NCBI GenBank assembly: GCA_030594815.1
Contig: JAUVEN010000022.1
Location: forward strand, 1 to 33,102
DNA from: Gammaproteobacteria bacterium
GTDB lineage: Bacteria > Pseudomonadota > Gammaproteobacteria > UBA6429 > Thiohalophilaceae
Length of the DNA: 33,102 nucleotides
Direction: 5' to 3'
This document shows, one piece after another, positions 8,242-16,947 of the stretch. Positions within the stretch are counted from its first letter, which is position 1. Each line of letters starts with the position of its first letter. Both the position numbers and the translations under genes were made by a program. The notes beneath the pieces are model-generated. The model made no database searches and was not told the origin of the DNA. It saw only the letters and a list, made by a program, of their open reading frames with translations.

Positions 8242-10854
8242 ATGCGCATGGATAAACTGACCAGTAAATTTCAGCTAGCAATAGCAGATGCACAAAGTCT
8301 TGCTGTAGGTCGAGACCATCAGTTTATTGAACCCATTCATTTGATGAGTGCCTTACTTGATCAAGAGGGTGGAACAGTAAATCACTTACTCATTCAGTCG
8401 GGTGTAAATGTAAATGTCTTACGTTCACAAATAGGTGAAGCGTTGGAACGCTTATCATCAATTGAAAATGCAACAGGAGACGTGCATCTTTCTAATGATC
8501 TTTCTCGCTTATTAAACCTTACCGATAAACTTGCACAACAACGTAAAGATCAATTTATCTCAAGTGAGTTATTTGTACTGGCTGCGATTGATGACAAAGG
8601 CACATTAGGTGACCTTATGCGTAATGCTGGTTCAAACAAAGCCGCGCTTGAAAAAACAATTGAAAATGTTCGTGGTGGACAGTCAGTGGATGATCCTAAT
8701 GCTGAAGAACAACGTCAGGCATTAGATAAATACAGTATAGATTTAACTGAGCGCGCAGAGCAGGGAAAACTTGATCCTGTTATTGGTCGTGATGATGAAA
8801 TTCGTCGTATTATCCAGGTGTTACAACGTCGTACTAAAAACAATCCCGTTATTATCGGTGAGCCAGGTGTAGGTAAAACTGCAATCGTTGAAGGATTAGC
8901 ACAACGTATTATTAATGGTGAAGTGCCTGAAGGCTTAAAAGGTAAACGGGTCTTATCACTTGATATGGGCGCACTCATTGCCGGCGCTAAATTCCGCGGT
9001 GAATTTGAAGAACGCTTAAAGGCGGTATTGAATGATTTGGCAAAACAGGAAGGCCAAATTATTTTATTTATCGATGAATTACATACTATGGTTGGTGCAG
9101 GCAAAGCTGATGGTGCGATGGATGCAGGTAATATGTTGAAACCCGCATTAGCGCGTGGTGAATTGCATTGTGTGGGTGCGACTACACTTGATGAATATCG
9201 TCAGTACATTGAAAAAGATGCTGCCTTAGAAAGACGTTTTCAAAAAGTGTTGGTGGAAGAACCAACAGTTGAAGACACTATTGCAATTTTGCGCGGCTTA
9301 AAAGAAAAGTACGAAGTACATCATGGTGTCGATATTACTGACCCTGCCATTGTTGCCGCAGCAACGTTATCGCATCGTTACATTACTGATCGTCAACTAC
9401 CGGATAAAGCGATTGACTTAATAGATGAATCAGCAAGTCGTATTCGTATGGAAATTGATTCTAAACCTGAATCAATGGACAAAATGGAACGTAAATTAAT
9501 TCAACTTAAAATTGAATGTGAGGCATTAAAGAAAGAAACAGATGCTGCATCTAAAGCTCGTTTAAAGAAACTTCAAAGTGAAATAGATGTATTGGAAAGA
9601 GAATTCAGCGAGCTGGATGAAATATGGAAATCTGAAAAAGCCGCTGTTCAGGGAACTCAACACATTAAAGAAGAACTAGAACGCGCTCGCCAGGAATTGG
9701 AAACTGCACGACGTGCCAGTGATCTTGCTCGTATGTCAGAGTTGCAGTATGGACGTATTCCAGATTTGGAAAAACAACTGGATATGGCCTCACAAGTTGA
9801 AATGCAGGAAACAACGTTACTACGTAATTCGGTAACAGAAGAAGAAATTGCAGAGGTTGTTTCAAAGTGGACGGGAATTCCTGTTACAAAAATGCTTGAA
9901 GGTGAACGTGAAAAACTGTTGCAAATGGAAGATGTTTTACACAAACGTGTCATCGGTCAAACTGAAGCAGTACAAGCCGTATCGGATGCAATCCGTCGTT
10001 CACGCGCAGGTCTTTCTGATCCCGAACGCCCTAATGGTTCATTTTTATTCCTCGGACCGACTGGCGTTGGTAAAACAGAGTTAACAAAAGCATTAGCCGA
10101 ATTTCTATTTGATACTGAAGACGCTATGGTGCGCATCGATATGTCTGAGTTTATGGAGAAACATTCTGTTGCCCGGTTAATTGGTGCACCTCCGGGTTAT
10201 GTCGGTTATGAGGAAGGAGGCTATTTAACCGAAGCGGTTAGACGTAAACCTTATTCAATTATTTTGTTAGATGAAATTGAGAAAGCACACCCTGATGTCT
10301 TTAATATTTTATTGCAGGTATTAGATGATGGTCGCTTAACAGATGGCAAGGGACGTACAGTTGATTTTCGTAATTGCGTTATTGTAATGACTTCAAATTT
10401 AGGTTCTCAACAGATACAGGAAATATCATCCTCTAATACAGAACAGGATGATCACTACGCTGAAATGAAAAAAGTAGTTATGGAAACGGTAGGTGAACAT
10501 TTCAGACCTGAGTTTATAAATCGTATTGATGAAGTTGTTGTTTTCCATCCATTAGGTCAGGACGAAATTCGTTCTATTGCAAATATTCAGTTTGAATATC
10601 TACATGCTCGTTTAGCCGATAGGCAAATTGGTATCGAGTTAACCGAATCTGCATTGGATAAACTGGGTGAAGCAGGATTTGATCCTGTATACGGTGCAAG
10701 ACCATTGAAACGAGCAATTCAACAGCAGGTTGAAAATCCATTGGCGCAAGATATTTTGTCAGGGAAGTTTTTAGCCGGAGATGTTATTCACGTTGATGCA
10801 GGTAGTGAGGGTTTGGTTTTTACTAAATCACAGAAGAAAGCATCTGTTGCGTAA
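8242..10854 (+). CDS. clpB: ATP-dependent disaggregase ClpB
   Basis: Hexameric AAA+ chaperone that extracts proteins from aggregates together with DnaK. The order over 870 residues is: N-domain (about 1-145), AAA1 with Walker A GEPGVGKT (206-213, Lys212) and Walker [11 protein letters not shown], a long coiled-coil middle domain (about 410-525), AAA2 with Walker A GPTGVGKT (605-612, Lys611) and LLDEIEKAH, then a C-terminal domain. The start [18 protein letters not shown]-like sequence aligns with the E. coli start, and an AGGA site precedes it. There is no sign of a strong internal start for the short form beyond what the family shows. A sigma-32 promoter lies directly upstream. Confidence 0.98.
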   Translation: MRMDKLTSKFQLAIADAQSLAVGRDHQFIEPIHLMSALLDQEGGTVNHLLIQSGVNVNVLRSQIGEALERLSSIENATGDVHLSNDLSRLLNLTDKLAQQRKDQFISSELFVLAAIDDKGTLGDLMRNAGSNKAALEKTIENVRGGQSVDDPNAEEQRQALDKYSIDLTERAEQGKLDPVIGRDDEIRRIIQVLQRRTKNNPVIIGEPGVGKTAIVEGLAQRIINGEVPEGLKGKRVLSLDMGALIAGAKFRGEFEERLKAVLNDLAKQEGQIILFIDELHTMVGAGKADGAMDAGNMLKPALARGELHCVGATTLDEYRQYIEKDAALERRFQKVLVEEPTVEDTIAILRGLKEKYEVHHGVDITDPAIVAAATLSHRYITDRQLPDKAIDLIDESASRIRMEIDSKPESMDKMERKLIQLKIECEALKKETDAASKARLKKLQSEIDVLEREFSELDEIWKSEKAAVQGTQHIKEELERARQELETARRASDLARMSELQYGRIPDLEKQLDMASQVEMQETTLLRNSVTEEEIAEVVSKWTGIPVTKMLEGEREKLLQMEDVLHKRVIGQTEAVQAVSDAIRRSRAGLSDPERPNGSFLFLGPTGVGKTELTKALAEFLFDTEDAMVRIDMSEFMEKHSVARLIGAPPGYVGYEEGGYLTEAVRRKPYSIILLDEIEKAHPDVFNILLQVLDDGRLTDGKGRTVDFRNCVIVMTSNLGSQQIQEISSSNTEQDDHYAEMKKVVMETVGEHFRPEFINRIDEVVVFHPLGQDEIRSIANIQFEYLHARLADRQIGIELTESALDKLGEAGFDPVYGARPLKRAIQQQVENPLAQDILSGKFLAGDVIHVDAGSEGLVFTKSQKKASVA

Positions 10855-10864
10855 TAAATTTATT

Positions 10865-10903
10865 GAGGTGCCGGGAGTGTTTCCGGTATCTTAATATTTG
10901 TTT
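10865..10903 (+). terminator. Probable intrinsic terminator of clpB
   Basis: GAGGTGCCGG (10865-10874) pairs with CCGGTATCTT (10883-10892) around an 8-base loop, including three G-U pairs, and is followed by a T-rich stretch. The G-U pairs would be mismatches on the other strand, so it points toward clpB rather than the convergent gene. Confidence 0.5.
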
Positions 10904-11516
10904 ATAATCTTACTTGTATAATCCGCGCCTTGGCATCAGCATAATGATTTTGAGTAATAATTCCTTCGTTTCTCAGCCGTCTCAGTTCATTCATTTCAAT
11001 ATCCAGCATTTGTTTTTTATCAATCTTTACTGCCTGGCTGGCCGTTAAACTCCGTAATTTTATTTCATCAATAAAACTTTTGAATTCTTTTTTATTTGGG
11101 TTGTTATACAGCAAACTTAATACCACGCAGTTGCCATAACGTGTTTTAAATTCGGTAACGTTTGGCGATCGGTATAAGAACATTAAGAATGCAGCAAGAC
11201 TCAATAACAAAAAAACAATAATGAAGGGTAATAACCTTTCTAATTTACCGCTTTCCTGAAAATATAAGAGGTAGGCAGTGTAGGCTAAGGTTGTTAATGA
11301 AAAATATATTACGGCAGATAACCATTGCCATGAAATATTTCTATGACGTACTGGCCAGGGAGCAAGCATGCTTAGATTTAAATGGTAACTGGTATTTTTT
11401 ATTATATTGTTGGTGACGACTTTGATAAATTTATCATTATAAATTTCAAATAAGCGCTTTTCCCCACGGGCACTGGATTCCTGATGTAAGTTTGAATTAT
11501 GTGTCTTTTCATTCAT
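10902..11516 (-). CDS. Small two-helix membrane protein of unknown function
   Basis: I do not recognise this protein (204 residues). Visible features are a hydrophilic N-terminus and two adjacent transmembrane helices (about 65-87 and 94-115: WLSAVIYFSLTTLAYTAYLLYF and LLPFIIVFLLLSLAAFLMFLY). A cytoplasmic-looking region follows, ending in a short charged helix pair (MNELRRLRNEGIITQNHYADAKARI). That tail resembles the SHOCT-type C-terminal motif, where a helix-turn-helix is set by an EGI/GxIT turn; this is a weak similarity. Codon use looks like the neighbours. It converges with clpB and is divergent from msrP. Confidence 0.7.
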   Translation of the reverse strand: MNEKTHNSNLHQESSARGEKRLFEIYNDKFIKVVTNNIIKNTSYHLNLSMLAPWPVRHRNISWQWLSAVIYFSLTTLAYTAYLLYFQESGKLERLLPFIIVFLLLSLAAFLMFLYRSPNVTEFKTRYGNCVVLSLLYNNPNKKEFKSFIDEIKLRSLTASQAVKIDKKQMLDIEMNELRRLRNEGIITQNHYADAKARIIQVRL

Positions 11517-11539
11517 GCGAATAATATACCTGAATTTTG

Positions 11540-11558
11540 ATCAAGATATGGTCTTGAT
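11540..11558. promoter_or_regulatory. Operator-like inverted repeat upstream of msrP
   Basis: A perfect 7-bp inverted repeat, ATCAAGA and TCTTGAT, is separated by 5 bases. It lies in the 162-base gap between the divergent membrane-protein gene and msrP. It has the size of a repressor or activator site, but no regulator can be named. Confidence 0.3.
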
Positions 11559-11678
11559 TGCCGATATTACCGCCATAAATGCTTTTTTATTTCTATTTAT
11601 CCATAATGAACTAAATTGATGCTGGGTAGTCTGAATTTGCACATGGGTGTTAACCGTTTCTGGCATTGAGGGCCTTAT

Positions 11679-12626
11679 ATGTTAATTAAAAAACCACAAG
11701 ATATTTCTTCTTCAGAGATTACCGAGCAGGCTATTTATCTGGATAGACGAAAATTTATGACATCTTCTATTGGTTTAACCGCAGCCGCTACACTTTTATC
11801 CCCTCATACCTCTGTTGCTGGTTATGGAGGAAAAACTTTAAAATTTACCGAAGATAAGATATTTGATAGAAAAGAAGAACTAACATCATTTGATAAAATA
11901 TCTAATTACAATAACTATTATGAATTTGGAACGGATAAATATTCCCCTGCAAAAAATGCTCAAGCACTAACAACGGATCCCTGGTCAGTTCAAATTGGTG
12001 GTGAAGTTGAGAAGCCAGGAACATTACATCTTGAGGATATTCTTAAGCAGAACCCTTTAGAAGAACGCATCTATCGTCTGCGCTGTGTTGAAAGATGGTC
12101 AATGGTTATTCCCTGGATTGGTTTTCCTCTTGCTAATTTAATCAAACAGGCGAAGCCGACGTCTAAAGCAAAATATGTTCAGTTCGAAACATTAGAACGG
12201 CCTTCTGAAATGATGGGACAAAAAAGAAATGTATTACCCTGGCCTTATATTGAGGGCTTGCGTATGGATGAAGCGATGAATCCTTTAACAATAATCGCCG
12301 TTGGACTTTATGGTGAAGTACTTCCAAAACAAAATGGTGCTCCTTTGCGATTAGTCGTACCGTGGAAATATGGTTTTAAAAGTATTAAATCAATTGTAAA
12401 AATCACTTTTGCTGAAAAAGAGCCTGTAAGTAGCTGGACTAAAGTCGCTCCCAATGAATACGGTTTTTACTCAAATGTTAATCCTGAAGTTGATCATCCA
12501 CGTTGGAGCCAAAGAAAAGAAAGACGTATTGGTGATTTCCTAAAACGGAAAACTTTATCATTCAATGGTTATGCAGAGCAGGTTGCTTCGCTTTATACTG
12601 GAATGGATCTCAAAAAATACTTCTAA
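11679..12626 (+). CDS. msrP: Protein-methionine-sulfoxide reductase catalytic subunit MsrP
   Basis: Periplasmic molybdopterin enzyme that repairs oxidised methionines in envelope proteins. In 315 residues it has a twin-arginine signal (DRRKFMTSS at 22-30, followed by a hydrophobic stretch ending near residue 47). The sulfite-oxidase-type fold carries the molybdenum ligand Cys136 in [20 protein letters not shown] ribosome site precedes the ATG. msrQ, encoding its membrane heme partner, starts 18 bases downstream, which makes the assignment firm. Confidence 0.95.
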   Translation: MLIKKPQDISSSEITEQAIYLDRRKFMTSSIGLTAAATLLSPHTSVAGYGGKTLKFTEDKIFDRKEELTSFDKISNYNNYYEFGTDKYSPAKNAQALTTDPWSVQIGGEVEKPGTLHLEDILKQNPLEERIYRLRCVERWSMVIPWIGFPLANLIKQAKPTSKAKYVQFETLERPSEMMGQKRNVLPWPYIEGLRMDEAMNPLTIIAVGLYGEVLPKQNGAPLRLVVPWKYGFKSIKSIVKITFAEKEPVSSWTKVAPNEYGFYSNVNPEVDHPRWSQRKERRIGDFLKRKTLSFNGYAEQVASLYTGMDLKKYF

Positions 12627-12644
12627 GTATTTTATATTTTTTTA

Positions 12645-13241
12645 ATGATGTCGAAATTAATAAAACCACTAATTTTTTTACTTTGTTTAGTGCCATTAAT
12701 TTTACTGTTCAGAAGTTTTTATTTGGATGAACTTGGGGCCAACCCGTTTGAGGTACTGACACGCAGCAGTGGTGAATGGACACTTCGATTTTTACTGCTG
12801 ACACTTGCAATGACACCATTACGTCAATTAACGGGTTCAGCCTGGCCATTACGATTGCGTCGCATGTTTGGCTTGTTTGTCTTCTTTCATGTTTGTGTTC
12901 ATTTATTGACTTACCTTTGGCTAGATCACTTTTTCGATTGGGATGAGATCGTGACTGATATCATCAAACGTCCCTACATTACTTTTGGCATGTTAGCGTT
13001 TACTTTATTGTTACCTCTTGCTTTAACCTCAACAAAAAAAATGATGAAACGTTTAGGTAAGCGCTGGAAATCATTGCATAAATTGGTTTACGTTATCGCA
13101 ATTCTTGGCGTATTACATTTCATACTATTGGTGAAGGCAGATTTACGAGAACCCATTATTTATGCTTTTATTTTATTAGTCTTGCTACTTGTAAGGTTTA
13201 AACCTGCGCTGCTTCACAAGATACGTTACGCTACTCAGTGA
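12645..13241 (+). CDS. msrQ: Heme-binding membrane subunit MsrQ
   Basis: Inner-membrane b-type cytochrome that passes electrons from the quinone pool or respiratory chain to MsrP. It has 198 residues and about six hydrophobic segments, a ferric-reductase-like transmembrane domain. Candidate heme histidines in the helices are His82 and His86 (FFHVCVHLL), His145 (SLHKLVYV) and His158 (VLHFILL). The TPLRQLTG and LRRMFGL segments are typical of YedZ. Two consecutive ATGs (12645 and 12648) make the start uncertain by one codon. It forms an operon with msrP. Confidence 0.94.
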   Translation: MMSKLIKPLIFLLCLVPLILLFRSFYLDELGANPFEVLTRSSGEWTLRFLLLTLAMTPLRQLTGSAWPLRLRRMFGLFVFFHVCVHLLTYLWLDHFFDWDEIVTDIIKRPYITFGMLAFTLLLPLALTSTKKMMKRLGKRWKSLHKLVYVIAILGVLHFILLVKADLREPIIYAFILLVLLLVRFKPALLHKIRYATQ

Positions 13242-13589
13242 TACCGTGCAAATTGCAATTAATAATGAGTGATATGCATTAAATATTATTTATTCTTAGT
13301 TTATCCCCTCTATTTTAAGACTTTTGCAGCAGTGTTAGATTATTAAGACTGCACTTAACTTGCTGATAAATATAAGTTTAATTTTTCATCTCCCGTTGCT
13401 TTAACGAAACTTAGTTGCTTTTCATTACCTTTATGTCAGTGTCTCGTCATGGCATACTTATCGCTATAGAAACAACGAATTAAGATTAAATGACTCACTT
13501 AGAAGTCAGACAATTAAAAACATCTGGAAAGAAAACTCCAGCTCGATAATAAAATATTATAAATTTAAGAATTTTTCAGGAGAACGTCA
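13242..13589. other. Gene-free leader region before soxB
   Basis: 348 AT-rich bases with no reading frame I would support. It contains a sigma-54-like motif (13450-13465, listed separately) and a good AGGAG ribosome site at the end for soxB. No hairpin with a T-run was seen after msrQ. Confidence 0.6.
13450..13465 (+). promoter_or_regulatory. Sigma-54-like -24/-12 motif upstream of soxB
   Basis: TGGCATACTTATCGCT has GG and GC exactly 10 bases apart as in TGGCAC-N5-TTGC promoters, with one mismatch in the -12 part (TCGC for TTGC). It would give a leader of roughly 110 bases. A match of this size can arise by chance. Confidence 0.28.
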
Positions 13590-15383
13590 ATGTCACTCAA
13601 TCGCCGTGAGTTTATGCAAGTCATGGGTATGGCTGCAGCCGCTGGTATGTTACCAGGCTGTGATAGCAAGCCTGGTTCAGGTAATACCACTATTGGTGCC
13701 GCCGCCGCACCTGGTGATGTTTATAACGTTCCAAAATTCGGTAATGTCACTTTAATGCACATGACAGATTGTCATGCTCAGTTATTACCCATTTATTTCC
13801 GTGAACCAAATGTGAACATGGGAGTAGGTAACGCACATGGCCAACCACCACATTTAGTGGGTAACAAATTATTAGAGCATTTTGCTATCAAGCAAGATTC
13901 ATTAGAAGCACATGCTTTTACTTACCTTAACTATGCTGAAGCGGCAAAAACGTACGGTAAAGTAGGTGGCTTCGCACATTTACGTACTTTGGTTAAAAAG
14001 ATACGTGCGGATCATGGCGCAAATAAAACATTGTTGTTAGACGGTGGTGATACATGGCAAGGTTCAGGTACAGCCTACTGGACACGCGGTAAAGACATGG
14101 TCGGTGCATGTAATCTGTTAGGTGTAGATGTAATGACCGGTCACTGGGAATTCACTTATCTTGATGAAGAAGTTATTTCAAACGTTAAAGACTTCAAAGG
14201 TGACTTCGTTTGCCAAAATGTTTTCGTAAAAGACGATGCTTCTTTTGATTACAACTTTGCAGATTTCGAAGGTTATGACGAAGAAACTCAACGTGCTTTC
14301 AAACCGTACACCATTAAAGAAATGGATGGCGGCATTCGTGTTGCAGTTATTGGTCAGGCATTCCCATATACACCAATAGCAAACCCAGGTCGTTTCATTC
14401 CTGACTGGACCTTTGGTATTCGTGATTCAGAAATGCAAGCAACGGTTGATCAGGTTCGTGCAACTGAAAAGCCAGATGTTGTGGTTGTTATTTCACACAA
14501 CGGTATGGACGTAGATTTAAAAATGGCATCGGTTGTTTCAGGCATTGATGTAATTTTTGGTGGCCATACTCATGATGGCGTACCGCATCCTTCTGTTATT
14601 AAAAATAAAGGCGGTAAAACATTAGTAACTAATGCGGGTTCAAACGGTAAATTCCTAGGGATGATGCAGTTGGATGTTCGTAACGGTAAAGTACAAGACT
14701 TCCGTTATAAATTATTACCTGTTTTCTCTAACTTGTTAGAACCTGATGCAGAAATGGCAAATTACATTGAAGAAGTACGTAAGCCATACCTAACAACATT
14801 AACTGAAGAGTTAGCTGTTGCAGACCAGGTTCTTTATCGACGTGGTAATTTTAATGGTACGTTCGATCAAATTATTTGTGATGCTTTAAATGAAGTAAAA
14901 GATGCGCAGATTTCACTTTCACCAGGTTTCCGTTGGGGTACAACGGTGTTACCAGGTCAGACTATTACGATGGATCATGTAATGGATCAAACCTGTATTA
15001 CTTATCCTGAAACGTATCGTCGTGAAATGAAGGGCTCTGAAATTAAAGCCATTCTGGAAGATGTAGCAGATAACTTGTTCAACAACGATCCTTACTACCA
15101 GCAAGGTGGTGACATGGTGCGTGTAGGCGGACTGGATTACACCATGAGCCCTACAAATAAATTTAACACTCGCGTTACGGATATGGTATTGGATGACGGC
15201 ACTAAGATTGAAGCCGACAAGAGCTATGTTGTAGCGGGCTGGGCAACGGTAGGATCTAAAGCGCCAGGTGCACCTATCTGGGATGTTGTAGCCGATTATT
15301 TACGTACTAAAAAGGTTGCAAAAGTTACCAAGCTCAACACGCCAAAAATTGTTGGTATGGAAGGAAATCCGGGTATCGCATAA
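13590..15383 (+). CDS. soxB: Thiosulfohydrolase SoxB
   Basis: Periplasmic dimanganese enzyme of the Sox pathway that cleaves the sulfone group off SoxY-bound thiosulfate as sulfate. The 597-residue protein belongs to the 5'-nucleotidase/metallophosphatase family. It has a Tat signal (NRREFMQ at 4-10) and the metal-binding blocks MTDCHAQ (Asp60, His62), DGGDTWQGSG (Asp154), GHWEF (His185, the SoxB version of GNHE), ISHNG and FGGHTHDG. The C-terminal nucleotidase domain holds PGFRWG. Cys24 in MLPGC might be a lipidation site, although Pro at -2 is unusual. No soxXAYZ genes lie nearby, so the gene is solitary here. A strong hairpin ends it. Confidence 0.96.
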   Translation: MSLNRREFMQVMGMAAAAGMLPGCDSKPGSGNTTIGAAAAPGDVYNVPKFGNVTLMHMTDCHAQLLPIYFREPNVNMGVGNAHGQPPHLVGNKLLEHFAIKQDSLEAHAFTYLNYAEAAKTYGKVGGFAHLRTLVKKIRADHGANKTLLLDGGDTWQGSGTAYWTRGKDMVGACNLLGVDVMTGHWEFTYLDEEVISNVKDFKGDFVCQNVFVKDDASFDYNFADFEGYDEETQRAFKPYTIKEMDGGIRVAVIGQAFPYTPIANPGRFIPDWTFGIRDSEMQATVDQVRATEKPDVVVVISHNGMDVDLKMASVVSGIDVIFGGHTHDGVPHPSVIKNKGGKTLVTNAGSNGKFLGMMQLDVRNGKVQDFRYKLLPVFSNLLEPDAEMANYIEEVRKPYLTTLTEELAVADQVLYRRGNFNGTFDQIICDALNEVKDAQISLSPGFRWGTTVLPGQTITMDHVMDQTCITYPETYRREMKGSEIKAILEDVADNLFNNDPYYQQGGDMVRVGGLDYTMSPTNKFNTRVTDMVLDDGTKIEADKSYVVAGWATVGSKAPGAPIWDVVADYLRTKKVAKVTKLNTPKIVGMEGNPGIA

Positions 15384-15403
15384 GAATACTTTGGTTTACT
15401 TAT

Positions 15404-15433
15404 AAAAAAGGGAAGCTTCGGCTTCCTTTTTTT
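15404..15433. terminator. Intrinsic terminator after soxB
   Basis: GGAAGC (15411-15416) pairs with GCTTCC (15421-15426) around a TTCG tetraloop, extended by an A-run before and a 7-base T-run after. It is strong for soxB and usable in both directions. Confidence 0.93.
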
Positions 15434-15443
15434 ATGAAAAAAA

Positions 15444-15671
15444 TTAGCCACAAACGACTGCATGGACGCAGGAGGTAGAGCAACGCAGGAGCAGTTGCCG
15501 AGGACACGAAGAACACTAAGATAAATAAATATTTTGAACCACTGGGGCACGGGGTAGATTATTAAAATTAAATCTAACAAGTTTTATATTTTGAATTTCC
15601 CAGTGCCCCCGTGTTCCCAGTGGTTTATTCTTGATGTTTTTCTTGGTGTTCTTCGTGTCCTCGGTGGCTAA
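15444..15671. repeat. Inverted-repeat element carrying a nested 47-nt module, at the soxB/hemH junction
   Basis: The ends are TTAGCCAC (15444-15451) and its complement GTGGCTAA (15664-15671). Just inside them the arms share CGAGGACACGAAGAACAC and its complement. A second inner pair of arms (CCACTGGG...) follows. The left arm differs from the right mainly by 47 extra bases inserted after TTAGCCAC. Without them the element would be about 181 bp. The arms repeat with a 9-base period (CACGAAGAA, CACCAAGAA), as in the element at 26834-26973. The right arm extends into the hemH reading frame. Confidence 0.88.
15454..15500 (+). repeat. 47-nt hairpin module, copy A
   Basis: Begins ACGACTGCATGGACGCAGG and ends GCAGTTGCCG. 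It contains the stem GCAAC/GTTGC around the loop GCAGGAGCA. It matches copy B (18435-18481, opposite strand) at 42 of 47 positions by eye. Confidence 0.85.
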
Positions 15672-16716
15672 ATATTTTTTTCTCGATATCTAACCAATCA
15701 GAGGCATGTTGTTTGATGAGTTGCCCCATCATACCGATATGCTCAACATCATCATTAAGTGCAGGAATGTATTCAAATTTGTCACCACCCGCATTTAAAA
15801 AGTAATCTCGATTCTCAACTTTAATTTCTTCTAATGTCTCAAGACAGTCAGCTGAAAAACCGGGACAAATAACTTGTACATTTTTAATGCCTTCTTTAGC
15901 CCAATTAATTAAAACATTTTTTGCATACGGCTTGAGCCACTCTTCTCGACCAAAGAGTGATTGGAAGGCCAGGATCCATTGATCATCTTTAAGTCCCATT
16001 TTTTCAGCAACAAGCCGCGCTGTTTTATGACATTCGCAAAAATAGGGATCACCCTGATCCAGGTAACGTTGTGGTAAACCATGAAATGAAAATAATAATT
16101 TTTCAGGTGCGCCATTTTCTTTTTGATAAAAAGTAATGCTGTTTACCAATGCCTGAATATAAGCTTCATGATCATGGTAATGCTGCACCATGCGAAACTC
16201 AGGTATCCATCGCCATGTTTTTAATTCGTCAGCTATTGCATCAAAAGTTGATGCGGTAGTAGTCGCTGAATATTGCGGGTAAAGAGGTAATACCAGAATA
16301 CGACGGGCTCCCGCTTTTTTTAAATTAAGTAAGGCGGTTTTAATTGAAGGATTACCATAACGCATGGCAAGTTCAACTTTTACCTTTCCTTTAAAGTGCG
16401 GAGTGATCGCTTGTTGTAATAAAGCCTGTTGTTTTTTACTTATACTTAACAAGGGTGAACCTTCGTCGGTCCAGATTTTTTTATAATTTTTTGCTACAGG
16501 TCTTGGTCGAATGCGCAAAATAACACCGTGTAAGGCAAACCACCAAATTAATCGTGGCGCTTCTACAATACGTGGGTCACTGAGAAATTCTGCAAGGTAT
16601 CGTCGCACCGCTGATGGTGTGGGTTGGTCTGGTGTACCCAGGTTAGTAATTAAAATACCGGTACATGAAGAGTCTTCATCGTGGCTGAAATGCTCTGTGC
16701 CAATGTAATTTGTCAT
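15625..16716 (-). CDS. hemH: Ferrochelatase
   Basis: Inserts ferrous iron into protoporphyrin IX, the last step of protoheme synthesis. The active-site His212 (SFHGLPQRY) and Glu293 (CLETLEE) are both present, as are NLGTPDQP near the N-terminus, RYGNPS and PLYPQYSATT. At 363 residues it is somewhat longer than the E. coli enzyme (320). Part of the extra length is the C-terminal tail HRGHEEHQEKHQE, which is encoded by the right arm of the adjacent repeat element and is not family sequence. The catalytic core looks complete. It converges with soxB, and a Sox/cytochrome-rich lifestyle would need heme. Confidence 0.95.
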   Translation of the reverse strand: MTNYIGTEHFSHDEDSSCTGILITNLGTPDQPTPSAVRRYLAEFLSDPRIVEAPRLIWWFALHGVILRIRPRPVAKNYKKIWTDEGSPLLSISKKQQALLQQAITPHFKGKVKVELAMRYGNPSIKTALLNLKKAGARRILVLPLYPQYSATTTASTFDAIADELKTWRWIPEFRMVQHYHDHEAYIQALVNSITFYQKENGAPEKLLFSFHGLPQRYLDQGDPYFCECHKTARLVAEKMGLKDDQWILAFQSLFGREEWLKPYAKNVLINWAKEGIKNVQVICPGFSADCLETLEEIKVENRDYFLNAGGDKFEYIPALNDDVEHIGMMGQLIKQHASDWLDIEKKIFSHRGHEEHQEKHQE

Positions 16717-16832
16717 AAATGCAGTGTCATTTTATAAGTTAGTTATGATTATGAATGAGCATTATTACTGAGTTTTACTCAAATCAAAAGCTCTGAACTG
16801 AAACTTAGTGAGTATTATAATCTCTTTAACTC

Positions 16833-16848
16833 TGTGATTCTGCTCACA
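16833..16848. promoter_or_regulatory. CRP/Vfr-type binding site between hemH and the DUF2914 gene
   Basis: TGTGA-TTCTGC-TCACA has both CRP half-sites perfect with the 6-base spacing, and the symmetry extends to 7 bp (TCTGTGA/TCACAGA). It lies 117 bases before hemH's start on one side and 100 bases before the DUF2914 gene on the other, so either or both could be controlled. Confidence 0.6.
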
Positions 16849-16947
16849 GAACAAGCTTCAATAATGATGTCTTATAGTGCCTGTTAGATATATGACAGAT
16901 TTTAGAATTAAACCTAATCCTGTATTAGGGAAATCAAGGAGAAGAAC

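Noticed and set aside
15296-15580. 94-codon minus-strand frame
   Set aside because: Composed of the repeat element and the complement of the soxB 3' end.
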